Below are positions 26,031 to 33,128 of a stretch of DNA of 64,000 nucleotides, one piece after another. The notes below the pieces were generated by a model that was not told the DNA's origin, did not search any database, and was given only the letters and a program-made list of their open reading frames with translations. Source of the DNA: Planomonospora sp. ID67723 (GTDB lineage: Bacteria > Actinomycetota > Actinomycetes > Streptosporangiales > Streptosporangiaceae). The position numbers were made by a program, and so were the translations under genes. Position 1 is the first letter of the stretch. The number at the start of each line of letters is the position of its first letter. The stretch lies in NCBI RefSeq assembly GCF_015711605.1, contig NZ_JABTEZ010000002.1:620001-684000 (forward strand), written 5' to 3'.

Positions 26031-26679
26031 CGCCGCCGCGCACGTCGTAGAGGGCCCTGGGCCGCTCGTCCGACTGCTGCACACGGATCGGGGAGGCGGC
26101 GAGGTCCGCGAGGCCCGCGAGGCCACTGCCGGCCACGGCCTCCCGGGCCCTGGCCGGGTCGTGGGCGAGCACGACGACGCTGTTGGCCTGCACGTCGACG
26201 TACCAGAGCGAAGCCGCCTCGGAGACCTCCCCCGCGCGCCGGTCGAGCCCGGCCTTGGCCGCCTCCAGCGTGGCCAGGGAGTGCGTGACGAGCTTGGCCT
26301 GCGCGCCGGTCTTGAGGATGGCGGAGACCTTCGTGGAGTCGCTGGTGGCGACCACGAGTTCGGCGGTGGGACCGGTCAGCCAGAGTCCGGCGAAGTCGTC
26401 GCCGAGCCGCGCGCGCAGGACGGGCTCGACCTTGGCCGCGGCGGCCTCGTTGATCAGGCGGGCCGCGGCCTGATCGCCGGTGAGGCCGAGGTCGCGCGTG
26501 AGCGCCTCGATCAGTCCGGGCTCGGGCCGGGCGGCGGCCGCCGCCTGCGCCTTGGCCTGGGCGTACAGGGACTCGGGGGCGGGTGAGCCGCCGGTGGCTA
26601 CGGCGTGGGCGATGGCGGGAGCGGCCACCAGTGTGAGGGCGAGCGCGAGGCCCGCCGTCACGGCTCTGCTGCGGAGCAT
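25282..26679 (-). CDS. Secreted S1 serine protease (streptogrisin type) with C-terminal chitin-binding module
   Basis: 465 residues: signal peptide ending near AIAHAV, propeptide, protease domain with His247 (TAGHC), Asp275 (GNDYAWV) and Ser356 (GDSGGS). The end differs from its neighbour: after a PTPTPTVTQPG linker comes a ~45-residue CBM5/12-type module (WAPNTAYAAGSQVTYGGATY, then RCLQGHTSQSGWEPPNVPALW) that binds chitin or similar polymers. GAGGAGAGATCCC precedes ATG 26679; an upstream ATG gives 12 residues without signal character. It resembles streptogrisin C in layout. Confidence 0.92.
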   Translation of the reverse strand: MLRSRAVTAGLALALTLVAAPAIAHAVATGGSPAPESLYAQAKAQAAAAARPEPGLIEALTRDLGLTGDQAAARLINEAAAAKVEPVLRARLGDDFAGLWLTGPTAELVVATSDSTKVSAILKTGAQAKLVTHSLATLEAAKAGLDRRAGEVSEAASLWYVDVQANSVVVLAHDPARAREAVAGSGLAGLADLAASPIRVQQSDERPRALYDVRGGDAYYMGSGGRCSVGFSVTKAGSQGGFVTAGHCGTVGTATRGSNQVAQGTFRGSSFPGNDYAWVEVNSQWTPTGVVNAYNSGILPVRGSTQRAVGSSICRSGSTTQYHCGTISQHNTSVTYSQGTVTGVTRTTVCAEPGDSGGSYISGDQAQGVTSGGSGNCSSGGTTYHQPVNEILSAYGLTLAVAGGGPGEPTPTPTVTQPGGTWAPNTAYAAGSQVTYGGATYRCLQGHTSQSGWEPPNVPALWQRL

Positions 26680-26850
26680 GGGATCTCTCCTCGTGTTCGG
26701 GGGGTGCGCGGCCAAGGTAGCGGCGCGAGCACGAGGAATGCCCCTCCCAATTAATCCCTATCGGCGTGTTATAGACACTTATTCGCTGATCGTGATCCTT
26801 GTATGCGTTAGGTGGATAATGTGAAGTTATGGGTATTCCGGTACCCGGTG

Positions 26851-27810
26851 TTATGGCGAGGTGCCGAAGCTCGGGTTGTCGGCCAGCCACGCGGCATAGC
26901 GGCTGCTGCGCCGTACGGCTTCGGCGTGCGCGGCCTTGGCGTGCTCGGTGACGAGCGGGGCGGCCAGCGCGGTGGGCGCGTCCGGGTGCCAGCCGAGCAG
27001 CTGACGCCAGCGCAGCGGCGCTCCGGTGATCGGGACCAGCCTGAGGCCGGCGGCGGGCTGGAAGGTCGCCTGGCACAGGACGGCGGCGCGGCCGACCTTG
27101 GCCAGATGCATGCACGTGGCCACGTCGGTCTCGTACATGGTCCTGGGCGTGAACCCCGCGCGGGAGCAGGCCGCGACGAAGCAGTCGCCGAAGCAGCCGT
27201 CGCCCGGGGCGGCCGCCCACTGCTGTTCGGCCAGCTCGGCCAGGGACACCTCCTTCCGGTCGATCAGGGGATGGTCCTCGCCGAGCATGACGAAGACCGG
27301 GTCCGTCCCCACGGTGCGCCACACCACCGGCCCGTCCGCGGGCGGAGGGCTCTCGCCGCAGGTGCCGATGACCGCGAAGTCGATCCGGCCCGTCATGAGC
27401 ATGGTGGTGAGCTCTCTGGCCGACCAGGAGGAGTAGGTGGTCACCGGCGTGGACGGCCAGGCCGTCGCGAGCCTGTCCACCAGCCCTCCCAGGATCGGCC
27501 CGTTGGTGGCGCCCAGCCGGTACTGGGGGACCTCCCCGCCGGTGTTGGCGAACCGCACGGCCTCCTCCTGGAGCTCCCGGGCGGCGGGCAGCAGCACCCG
27601 TGCCCTGGACAGCACCAGCTCCCCGAGAGGCGTGGGCCTCGCGCCGTTGTGGTCGCGGTCGAACAGCGCCCCCCCGAGCACCCGCTCTATCCGCTTGAGC
27701 TGCGCGGTCAGCGCAGGCTGGGCCAGCCCGAGATGAGTGGCCGCCTTGGTGACGCTCCCGGCCTCGGCGACCGCGCGCACGATCTTGAGGTGTCGGAGCT
27801 CGAGATCCAT
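26851..27810 (-). CDS. LysR-family transcriptional regulator
   Basis: 319 residues. The N-terminal helix-turn-helix LRHLKIVRAVAEAGSVTKAATHLGLAQPALTAQLKRIERVLG is classic LysR. The substrate-binding domain runs from about residue 90, with GATNGPILGGLVDRL and DFAVIGTCGE. It is divergent from the small DUF6158-type gene. Downstream are the S1 proteases, with a 170-bp gap holding an AT-rich protease promoter. Effector unknown. A near-palindrome CATGAAAT/ATTTCGTG (27857-27880) in its promoter may be its own site. Confidence 0.88.
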   Translation of the reverse strand: MDLELRHLKIVRAVAEAGSVTKAATHLGLAQPALTAQLKRIERVLGGALFDRDHNGARPTPLGELVLSRARVLLPAARELQEEAVRFANTGGEVPQYRLGATNGPILGGLVDRLATAWPSTPVTTYSSWSARELTTMLMTGRIDFAVIGTCGESPPPADGPVVWRTVGTDPVFVMLGEDHPLIDRKEVSLAELAEQQWAAAPGDGCFGDCFVAACSRAGFTPRTMYETDVATCMHLAKVGRAAVLCQATFQPAAGLRLVPITGAPLRWRQLLGWHPDAPTALAAPLVTEHAKAAHAEAVRRSSRYAAWLADNPSFGTSP

Positions 27811-27856
27811 ATCGCGAAGGTAAGGCTCGGACGATATGCCTGCAATGCAAACAAGT

Positions 27857-27880
27857 CATGAAATCTGACTCAATTTCGTG
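27857..27880. promoter_or_regulatory. Imperfect palindrome in LysR promoter
   Basis: CATGAAAT (27857-27864) and ATTTCGTG (27873-27880) with an 8-nt spacer and one mismatch, between LysR and the divergent small gene. LysR proteins often bind such sites with a T-N11-A core. Confidence 0.35.
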
Positions 27881-27946
27881 GAATCGTTCCAAAGGCAAGA
27901 GCCGTGCCGGAGGTGAGTCCGAGTCCTGACGGGGTAGGCGGATCCC

Positions 27947-28168
27947 ATGACGATGGGAATCGATCCGAAGGACCTGGCGGAGGACGACCTGCTGCGCGAA
28001 CTGCGGCAGTTGCACCTGACCCGCACCGACACGTTCCTGCACGGCTCCGGCGACGCGCTCGCCAACCACACCACGCGGACCGAGGAGCTCGAGGAGGAGT
28101 ACCTGCGCCGGCACCCCGAGCGCCAGGTCGACCCCGAACGGCTGCGCGAGGGAGCCCGGCAGCGCTGA
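27947..28168 (+). CDS. Small DUF6158-type protein
   Basis: 73 residues, highly charged: LAEDDLLRELRQLHLTRTDTFLHGS then ALANHTTRTEELEEEYLRRHPERQVDP. It matches my memory of the actinobacterial DUF6158 family, of unknown function. Start ATG 27947; ATG 27953 is an alternative. It comes just before another small gene on the same strand, 46 bp away. Confidence 0.7.
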   Translation: MTMGIDPKDLAEDDLLRELRQLHLTRTDTFLHGSGDALANHTTRTEELEEEYLRRHPERQVDPERLREGARQR

Positions 28169-28214
28169 CCGGCGCAGGCGCAGATCGCCAGGCCCGACCC
28201 GAGGAGGTACGGCC

Positions 28215-28451
28215 ATGCACGCCCAGCACGACGTCCAGACCATGTCCACCGACGACACCACCGTCTACGAGGCGGTGGCCGCGCTCGCCACGGACCGCCA
28301 CGTCGCCCACACCGCCGACGTGGTCCACATGACGGGCCTGCCGGAGGAGACCGTACGGCGCAGCCTCGCCTTCCTGACGGAGAACGGCTGGCTCAAGTCC
28401 CGCGGCGGCGTCTACGCCCTCGGCCCGCACGACTGGGAAGTGGAGTACTGA
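28215..28451 (+). CDS. Small winged-helix-like protein
   Basis: 78 residues. VYEAVAALATDRHVAHTADVVHMTGLPEETVRRSLAFLTENGWLKSRGGVYAL reads as one helix-turn-helix with a beta wing, so DNA or partner binding is likely. GAGGAGGTACGGCC precedes ATG 28215. It is probably co-transcribed with the DUF6158-type gene. No named family is certain. Confidence 0.65.
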   Translation: MHAQHDVQTMSTDDTTVYEAVAALATDRHVAHTADVVHMTGLPEETVRRSLAFLTENGWLKSRGGVYALGPHDWEVEY

Positions 28452-28473
28452 CACCTGCCCCGCCACGCGGCGA

Positions 28474-29103
28474 TCACCGGTGCCGGAGAGGACCGCCTCC
28501 ACGTCCCCCGGCCCCGCCGCCCGGCGCCGCGGATCCGTTCCCCGCTCCCGCGATCCGCTCCACCTGCTCGCCGACGGAGGGCGCGCCGGGACGGTTGTCG
28601 ATCTCGACGTGCGGGACCACCGGCGGCTCGTCCACCCGGATCGCCCGCAGGTACTCCTCGAACCCGGCGAGCTTGCCGGCGTCGCGGGCCAGGCCGCGCC
28701 GTTCCAGGCGGGCCCGCAGGGTCGGCCCGTCCGACCGCACCCACACCAGGCCGACCGGAGGCCCGCCCAGCTCGGCGACCCAGCGCTCCCACAGCGCCGC
28801 GTCGTGGACCTGGCTCGTGAAGGGACCGTCGAGCAGCACCGGGCAGCCGTGGGAGCGGATCTGCCGGGCCAGCGCGGTCAGCCCGGCGTACTCATGGCGC
28901 TTGACGTGCTCGTCGTACCACGGCCCCTCGCGCTCGCCCGGGTCGCGGCCGTGGGCCTCCAGGGTGGCGGCGACGAAGCCGCCGTAGACCGTGTCCTTGT
29001 CCAGCAGCGCGGGCACGGGGGCGAGCCGGGCCAGCAGCGCCGCCGCGACGGTCGACTTGCCGGCGCCCGGCGGGCCGCTGACGACCCATGCGGGGGCGGT
29101 CAC
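28474..29103 (-). CDS. P-loop kinase-like ATPase
   Basis: 209 residues. Walker [19 protein letters not shown] is at the N-terminus. [33 protein letters not shown] (Walker B-like) and [14 protein letters not shown] (lid-like arginines) indicate a small-molecule or nucleotide kinase fold. The Gly/Arg-rich tail is probably disordered. It overlaps the patatin gene by 4 bp (ATGA), so the pair is translationally coupled. Substrate not known. Confidence 0.78.
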   Translation of the reverse strand: MTAPAWVVSGPPGAGKSTVAAALLARLAPVPALLDKDTVYGGFVAATLEAHGRDPGEREGPWYDEHVKRHEYAGLTALARQIRSHGCPVLLDGPFTSQVHDAALWERWVAELGGPPVGLVWVRSDGPTLRARLERRGLARDAGKLAGFEEYLRAIRVDEPPVVPHVEIDNRPGAPSVGEQVERIAGAGNGSAAPGGGAGGRGGGPLRHR

Positions 29104-29921
29104 GACCAGGCTTTGCCCACGAGGTCCTCGACGGCGGGCGCCTGGGCGAGCCCGGCGTCGAAGGCCGGGCGCCAGAGCGCCGGATCGAGGACGTTGGCGC
29201 CGAAGACCGCGATGGACGCCTCGTCGGGGGCGACGTGGGCGAGCACGGCATCGCCGAGCTCGGCGACCTCGGACCTGAAGCGCGACCGCGGGGAGAGGTT
29301 AGCCATCGGCTCCACGATCACCACGGCCGAGCAGCCCTTCGCCAGGTCGGCGTTGGTCGCCGAGCGGACTCCGCCGTCCATGTAGCGGCGGCCGTCGATC
29401 TCCACCGGGGGGAAGACGCAGGGCACGGCGCAGCTCGAGGCGACCGCCGACACCAGCGGCGCGGCGGAGTCGCGGTCCCAGACGACGAACTCGCCGGTCC
29501 CGGCGTCGACCGCGGTGACCAGCAACCGGCGCTCGGGCCATTGTTTCACCGGCAGCCGGTCGCCGATCGTCTCGATCTTGGCCCCGGTGTCCTTGACCGC
29601 CAGCGCCATCGCGCCCACCCGCCTGCGGGCTTCCTGCGGGTCCAGCGACGGGTCGTACAGGATGCCGAAGGCGGCCATCACCGCTTCCATGTCGACGGCG
29701 GGGACCGTGGCCTCCGTCTCGGACGCGGCCTGGGCCGCGACCGCGCTCTCCAGATCCGCTCCGGTGGCGACGAGCGCGCCCACCACCGACCCCGCCGAGG
29801 TGCCCACCACGAGGTCCGCCGTTCCCAGGTCCACTCCGGCGCGCCGCAGACCGGTGATGATCCCGGCCTCCCACGCGATCCCCGCGACGCCTCCGCCGCC
29901 CAGCACCAGTGCTCTCGTCAT
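29100..29921 (-). CDS. Patatin-like phospholipase
   Basis: 273 residues. [17 protein letters not shown] forms the oxyanion loop, [16 protein letters not shown] holds the GxSxG serine and [12 protein letters not shown] the catalytic Asp-Gly. This Ser-Asp dyad hydrolyses acyl esters of lipids; the protein has no signal peptide and is cytosolic. MTRALVLGG (29921) is chosen as start; the upstream open stretch is Arg/Ser-rich noise. It lies between a PPOX flavoprotein gene (61 bp upstream) and the kinase gene in one apparent operon. Confidence 0.88.
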   Translation of the reverse strand: MTRALVLGGGGVAGIAWEAGIITGLRRAGVDLGTADLVVGTSAGSVVGALVATGADLESAVAAQAASETEATVPAVDMEAVMAAFGILYDPSLDPQEARRRVGAMALAVKDTGAKIETIGDRLPVKQWPERRLLVTAVDAGTGEFVVWDRDSAAPLVSAVASSCAVPCVFPPVEIDGRRYMDGGVRSATNADLAKGCSAVVIVEPMANLSPRSRFRSEVAELGDAVLAHVAPDEASIAVFGANVLDPALWRPAFDAGLAQAPAVEDLVGKAWS

Positions 29922-29982
29922 GCGCACATCCTTCCCGATCAACCCCGTTGTGTCCCGGGCGGTCCTGGGTGGTCCGGGGAGG

Positions 29983-30393
29983 TCAGACGTCGCGTCCCCG
30001 CATTCCCTCCTGCTCCGGATCGACACCCCACGAGATGATCCGCTCCGGACGGATGCGGATGACCTCCCTGCTGAGGTACGGCGCTGGCGGGTCCTGGTCC
30101 TCCAGGGCCTCGGCCGTACCCCGGACCTCCACTCCTCTGACCCGCCAGGGATCGGTCGAGGCCAGGTCGTCCACCACGAACGCCACCCGGCCGTTCGTCC
30201 GGATGTTGCGGAACTTCTTCGTCGCGCCGAGCGCGCGGCCGTAGATGTCGATCGTGCCGGTCCCGGGGTTGTAGCGGAAACCGGTCGGACTGTTCTGGAG
30301 GGCGCCGCCGGGGGATGCCGTGGCCAGGCGGCCGAGACGTTGCCCGGCGAGGTAGTCGAGCTCCGCCTGGGTGAACGCGTGGGTGGTCGTCAT
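29983..30393 (-). CDS. PPOX-class (F420-dependent) flavin/deazaflavin oxidoreductase
   Basis: 136 residues with the split-barrel fold of pyridoxamine-phosphate-oxidase-like proteins: LAGQRLGRLATASPGGALQNSPTGFRYN, KKFRNIRTNGRVAFVVDDL and VRGVEVRGTAEAL. The group of this length in actinobacteria commonly uses F420. Divergent from soxR, sharing the SoxR box, so it is a likely SoxR target: a redox-responsive reductase. Substrate unknown. Confidence 0.85.
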   Translation of the reverse strand: MTTTHAFTQAELDYLAGQRLGRLATASPGGALQNSPTGFRYNPGTGTIDIYGRALGATKKFRNIRTNGRVAFVVDDLASTDPWRVRGVEVRGTAEALEDQDPPAPYLSREVIRIRPERIISWGVDPEQEGMRGRDV

Positions 30394-30408
30394 GCCGGAA
30401 GCCTGCTA

Positions 30409-30426
30409 CCTCAAGCTTGGTTGAGG
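30409..30426. promoter_or_regulatory. SoxR box
   Basis: CCTCAAGCTTGGTTGAGG, an 18-bp palindrome that matches the SoxR site CCTCAAG...TTGAGG. It is in the 49-bp gap between the PPOX gene and soxR and so could act on both promoters. Confidence 0.9.
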
Positions 30427-30442
30427 TCAAGTAGGATGAAGC

Positions 30443-30955
30443 ATGTCCCAGAACTCGGAGCTCACCGTCGGGCAGGTCTCCGCGCGCAGCGGGGTCGCCG
30501 TCTCGGCCCTGCACTTCTACGAGGCCAAGGGCTTGATCCGCAGTCGCCGTACGGCGGGCAACCAGCGTCGCTACAGCCGTGACACGCTGCGCAGGATCGC
30601 CTTCATCCGGGTCTCCCAGCGGGTCGGCATCCCGCTGAAGACGATCCAGCGCGCCCTGTCCGCGCTCCCGGACGAGCGCACCCCCAACCGGGAGGACTGG
30701 GCCCGGCTCTCGGCGCTGTGGCGGTCGGAGCTGGACGACCGGATCCGGCAGCTTCAGCGCCTGCGGGACGGCCTGACCGACTGCATCGGCTGCGGCTGCC
30801 TGTCCCTGGACCGCTGCGCGCTGGCCAACCCCGGTGACGTGCTGGCCTCGCAGGGGCCGGGCTCGCGGCTGATGGTCGCCCCGCGCCGGGACTGCGTCCA
30901 GCCGTGCGGAGACGGTGACGAGGACGGCAGGGAGGCCGAGGCCGTCGGGGCGTAG
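30443..30955 (+). CDS. soxR: Redox-sensitive MerR-family activator SoxR
   Basis: 170 residues. The N-terminal MerR helix-turn-helix (LTVGQVSARSGVAVSALHFYEAKGLI) is followed by a dimer helix and the [2Fe-2S] loop CIGCGCLSLDRC (Cys114, 117, 119, 125), spaced as in known SoxR. Actinobacterial SoxR senses redox-cycling compounds such as quinone antibiotics. The C-terminal tail after residue ~130 is acidic and longer than in enterobacteria. Divergent from PPOX across a perfect SoxR box. Confidence 0.95.
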   Translation: MSQNSELTVGQVSARSGVAVSALHFYEAKGLIRSRRTAGNQRRYSRDTLRRIAFIRVSQRVGIPLKTIQRALSALPDERTPNREDWARLSALWRSELDDRIRQLQRLRDGLTDCIGCGCLSLDRCALANPGDVLASQGPGSRLMVAPRRDCVQPCGDGDEDGREAEAVGA

Positions 30956-31016
30956 GCCGGGCCCGGATCCGGCCGGGCGTCACGGACGCGGTGGCCGGGC
31001 CGGAGGCGGTGCGGCC

Positions 31017-31892
31017 TCAGATCCCGTGGCCGCGCAGCCAGGCGCGGTTGGCGCTCTGGTCGGCGAGGGCGCGCCCGGGGTCCCGGGAGATCGGGGCGTC
31101 CTGCTCCACGACCAGCCAGCCCTCGTATCCGCCCAGTTCGGCGAGGACGCCGGGCAGGTCGACCTCTCCGTCGCCGAGGGCGGTGAACGCGCCGGCCGCG
31201 ACCGCCGCCGCCAGGTCGCCACCCGCGCTCCTGGCCCGGCCGAGGATCTCCCGGCAGGCGTCCTTGAGGTGGACCTGCCGGATCCGGTCGCGCCACCGCC
31301 GCGCCGCCGCCACCGGATCTCCGCCGGCCAGCCAGAGGTGGCCGGTGTCCAGGCAGAGCGAGACGTCGGTGAGGTCGAGCACCCGCTCGACCTCCTCCGG
31401 GGTCTCCACCAGAGTGCCCAGGTGGTGGTGGAAGACGGGTTCGAGGCCGAGCTCCCGGCAGCGGTCGGCCGCCCGCTGGATCCGGCCGGCGAAGGCGGTC
31501 CACTCCCCGCAGGGCAGCCCCGGCGCGCCCCCGGCGGAGAACCGGGCGGCATGGTCGGGGCAGGCCAGGGTCGGCCGGGGCGCGAACCGCGGGTCGTCCA
31601 CCGGTGCGGCGGCGAACACCGCCAGCGCCGCCTCCAGGCCGGCCAGCCCGGCGGCGAATCCCCCGGCGTCGTCGTAGCGCAGGTCGATCCAGCCGCCCGC
31701 CAGGCCCATCCCGGTCCTGGCCAACCGCTCCCCGAGCGTCGAGCGGGTGCCGAGATAGCCGATCGGCCCGGAGTCGACGCCGTCGTATCCGGCCTCGGCC
31801 AGCGCGTACAGCAGCGCGTCGGGACTCAGCGGAGCCCCGTCCGTCCGGTAGATCCCGAAGTTGACGGGGGCGTTCGCGACCTTGATCGCCAT
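31017..31892 (-). CDS. Xylose-isomerase-like TIM-barrel protein (sugar isomerase/epimerase or inosose dehydratase type)
   Basis: 291 residues: VANAPVNFGIYRTDG, LAEAGYDGVDSGPIGYLG, LEPVFHHHLGTLVETPEEVERVL, VSLCLDTGHLWLAGGDP and IRQVHLKDA follow the AP-endonuclease-2/IolE order with its metal-binding His, Glu and Asp. The start ATG lies 2 bp after the stop of the phosphotriesterase-like gene, so the two are coupled. Substrate is probably a sugar or cyclitol; inosose dehydratase is the nearest named relative. Confidence 0.78.
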   Translation of the reverse strand: MAIKVANAPVNFGIYRTDGAPLSPDALLYALAEAGYDGVDSGPIGYLGTRSTLGERLARTGMGLAGGWIDLRYDDAGGFAAGLAGLEAALAVFAAAPVDDPRFAPRPTLACPDHAARFSAGGAPGLPCGEWTAFAGRIQRAADRCRELGLEPVFHHHLGTLVETPEEVERVLDLTDVSLCLDTGHLWLAGGDPVAAARRWRDRIRQVHLKDACREILGRARSAGGDLAAAVAAGAFTALGDGEVDLPGVLAELGGYEGWLVVEQDAPISRDPGRALADQSANRAWLRGHGI

Positions 31893-31894
31893 GG

Positions 31895-32800
31895 CTACTC
31901 CATGCCGGCCAGCCAGCGCAGGGGGTTGTCGTGGGTGATGAGGCGGATGGTCTCCTCGGTGACCCCGGCCTCGCGCATCCGGGGCAGGAAGGTGCGGAAC
32001 AGGTGGCTGTAACCGGGTCCACCGTACCGCTGGATCTCGGAGACCCGGCAGACCCCGCTGCTGAGCAGCAGCCGGTGGGCGTGGCCGGCCTCGACGAGGT
32101 CGAGCGCGTCCCTGAGCCGGTCGGCGCCCAGGGAGGTGAGCCGGACGTAGCCGCCCGCCTCGGCGACCTTCCGGGTGACCGCGGGGTCGTTCCCGGCGTC
32201 GCCGACGGCGATCCGCCGGGCGGGCAGCCCCTCGGCGAGCAGGATCTCCAGCAGGGCCAGACCGCCCCGGTGGTGGACGGCGACGGGCAGTTCCGAGGTG
32301 AGGGACGCCCTGGCGGCGGCGGCCGCGCAGCGCTCCTCGGCCGCGGTCGGCTCCCCGGTCCAGGCGCCGATCTCGCCGATCACCCCGGGCCGGGCGCTGG
32401 TGCCGTCGAGGCCCTCGTCGATTTCGAGCATCAGGTGCCGGGTGAGCTCCTCCACGTCGGCGTCCAGCGCCCAGGAGGGGTTGAACGGGCCGGCGAAGAA
32501 CCCCGTGCCGGCGACCAGGGCGACCCGGCTGCCCGCGGTCATCCTGGCCAGCGCCGCGGTGTCGCGGCCGGTGCCGATGGCGCTGAGTTCGACGACCAGG
32601 CCGAGGCCGTCGGACTGGCGCAGCTCGCGCAGCTCCGCGGTGACCGCCTGCTCCTCGTCGAGCCACCGGTGCGGGTCGGAGTCGGCGCCGGAGGCCCATC
32701 GCATGTCGTTGCGGAGGCGTTCGCCGGGGAGGACTGATCCGTCGATCGCGGATGAGGCGACGGGACCGGTGAGGGTTCTGATCACAGGGGCATCGGGCAT
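31895..32800 (-). CDS. Phosphotriesterase-family protein lacking most metal ligands
   Basis: 301 residues. The fold is clear: LVVELSAIGTGRD, VALVAGTGFFAG, VIGEIGAWTGEPTAAEERC, IQRYGGPGYSHLFRTFLPRM and ITHDNPLRWLAG. Yet the N-terminal HEH is PGER (Gly26, Arg28), the GH before strand 6 is GD (AVGDAGND) and the late Asp of LS.D is Gly (LLSSGVCRV). Only the bridging Glu and one His (VAVHHRGG) remain. It is probably inactive as a binuclear hydrolase, or repurposed. The ATG has no ribosome site and AT-rich sequence before it, so the message may be leaderless. Confidence 0.75.
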   Translation of the reverse strand: MPDAPVIRTLTGPVASSAIDGSVLPGERLRNDMRWASGADSDPHRWLDEEQAVTAELRELRQSDGLGLVVELSAIGTGRDTAALARMTAGSRVALVAGTGFFAGPFNPSWALDADVEELTRHLMLEIDEGLDGTSARPGVIGEIGAWTGEPTAAEERCAAAAARASLTSELPVAVHHRGGLALLEILLAEGLPARRIAVGDAGNDPAVTRKVAEAGGYVRLTSLGADRLRDALDLVEAGHAHRLLLSSGVCRVSEIQRYGGPGYSHLFRTFLPRMREAGVTEETIRLITHDNPLRWLAGME

Positions 32801-33128
32801 GAACGGACATTAACTCATATTTAGGGTAAAAATCCCCAAAGATTCCAGGGTTTTACCTTTGATGTTCAGTGGGTTTTCCCGGTGCGCCCGCCCGTCGTCC
32901 GCGCGTTTCCGAAGGCGGCCGTTCCCGCGTCGTGATGAAAGTTACATGGCCGCACACGCTCTGGCTCGGCCTTTGTTAGTTGTACGTTCAAACTATTGAC
33001 GGCCCGTCGAGGGCCGTGTGACCCTCTGGGCGCTCATGCACGCGCATCATGGACGGTCGAAGGTCAGGTCCCCGGTCCCTGACCGTGCATGGCGGTTCGT
33101 CCATTGCTCTGCGGAGGGAAAGCCGTAC
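32801..33128. promoter_or_regulatory. Divergent phosphotriesterase-like / GH74 promoter region
   Basis: A 328-bp gap without a gene. GGTAAAA (32826-32832) and TTTTACC (32852-32858) form a widely spaced palindrome near the phosphotriesterase-like start, in an AT-rich patch. Near the GH74 gene, GGTCAGG (33062-33068) and CCTGACC (33078-33084) make a 7-bp hairpin with a 9-nt loop, ~45 bp before the start. Both are candidate operators. No CebR-type box was seen. Confidence 0.5.

Noticed and set aside
25253-28261. Long minus-strand frame over the protease and LysR genes
   Set aside because: It is out of frame with both S1 proteases and LysR and yields repetitive Arg-rich sequence; a shadow.
31893-32810. 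Apparent fusion of the TIM-barrel gene with an upstream 300-codon extension
   Set aside because: The extension is out of frame with the phosphotriesterase-like gene and lacks domains. The TIM-barrel protein starts at 31892.
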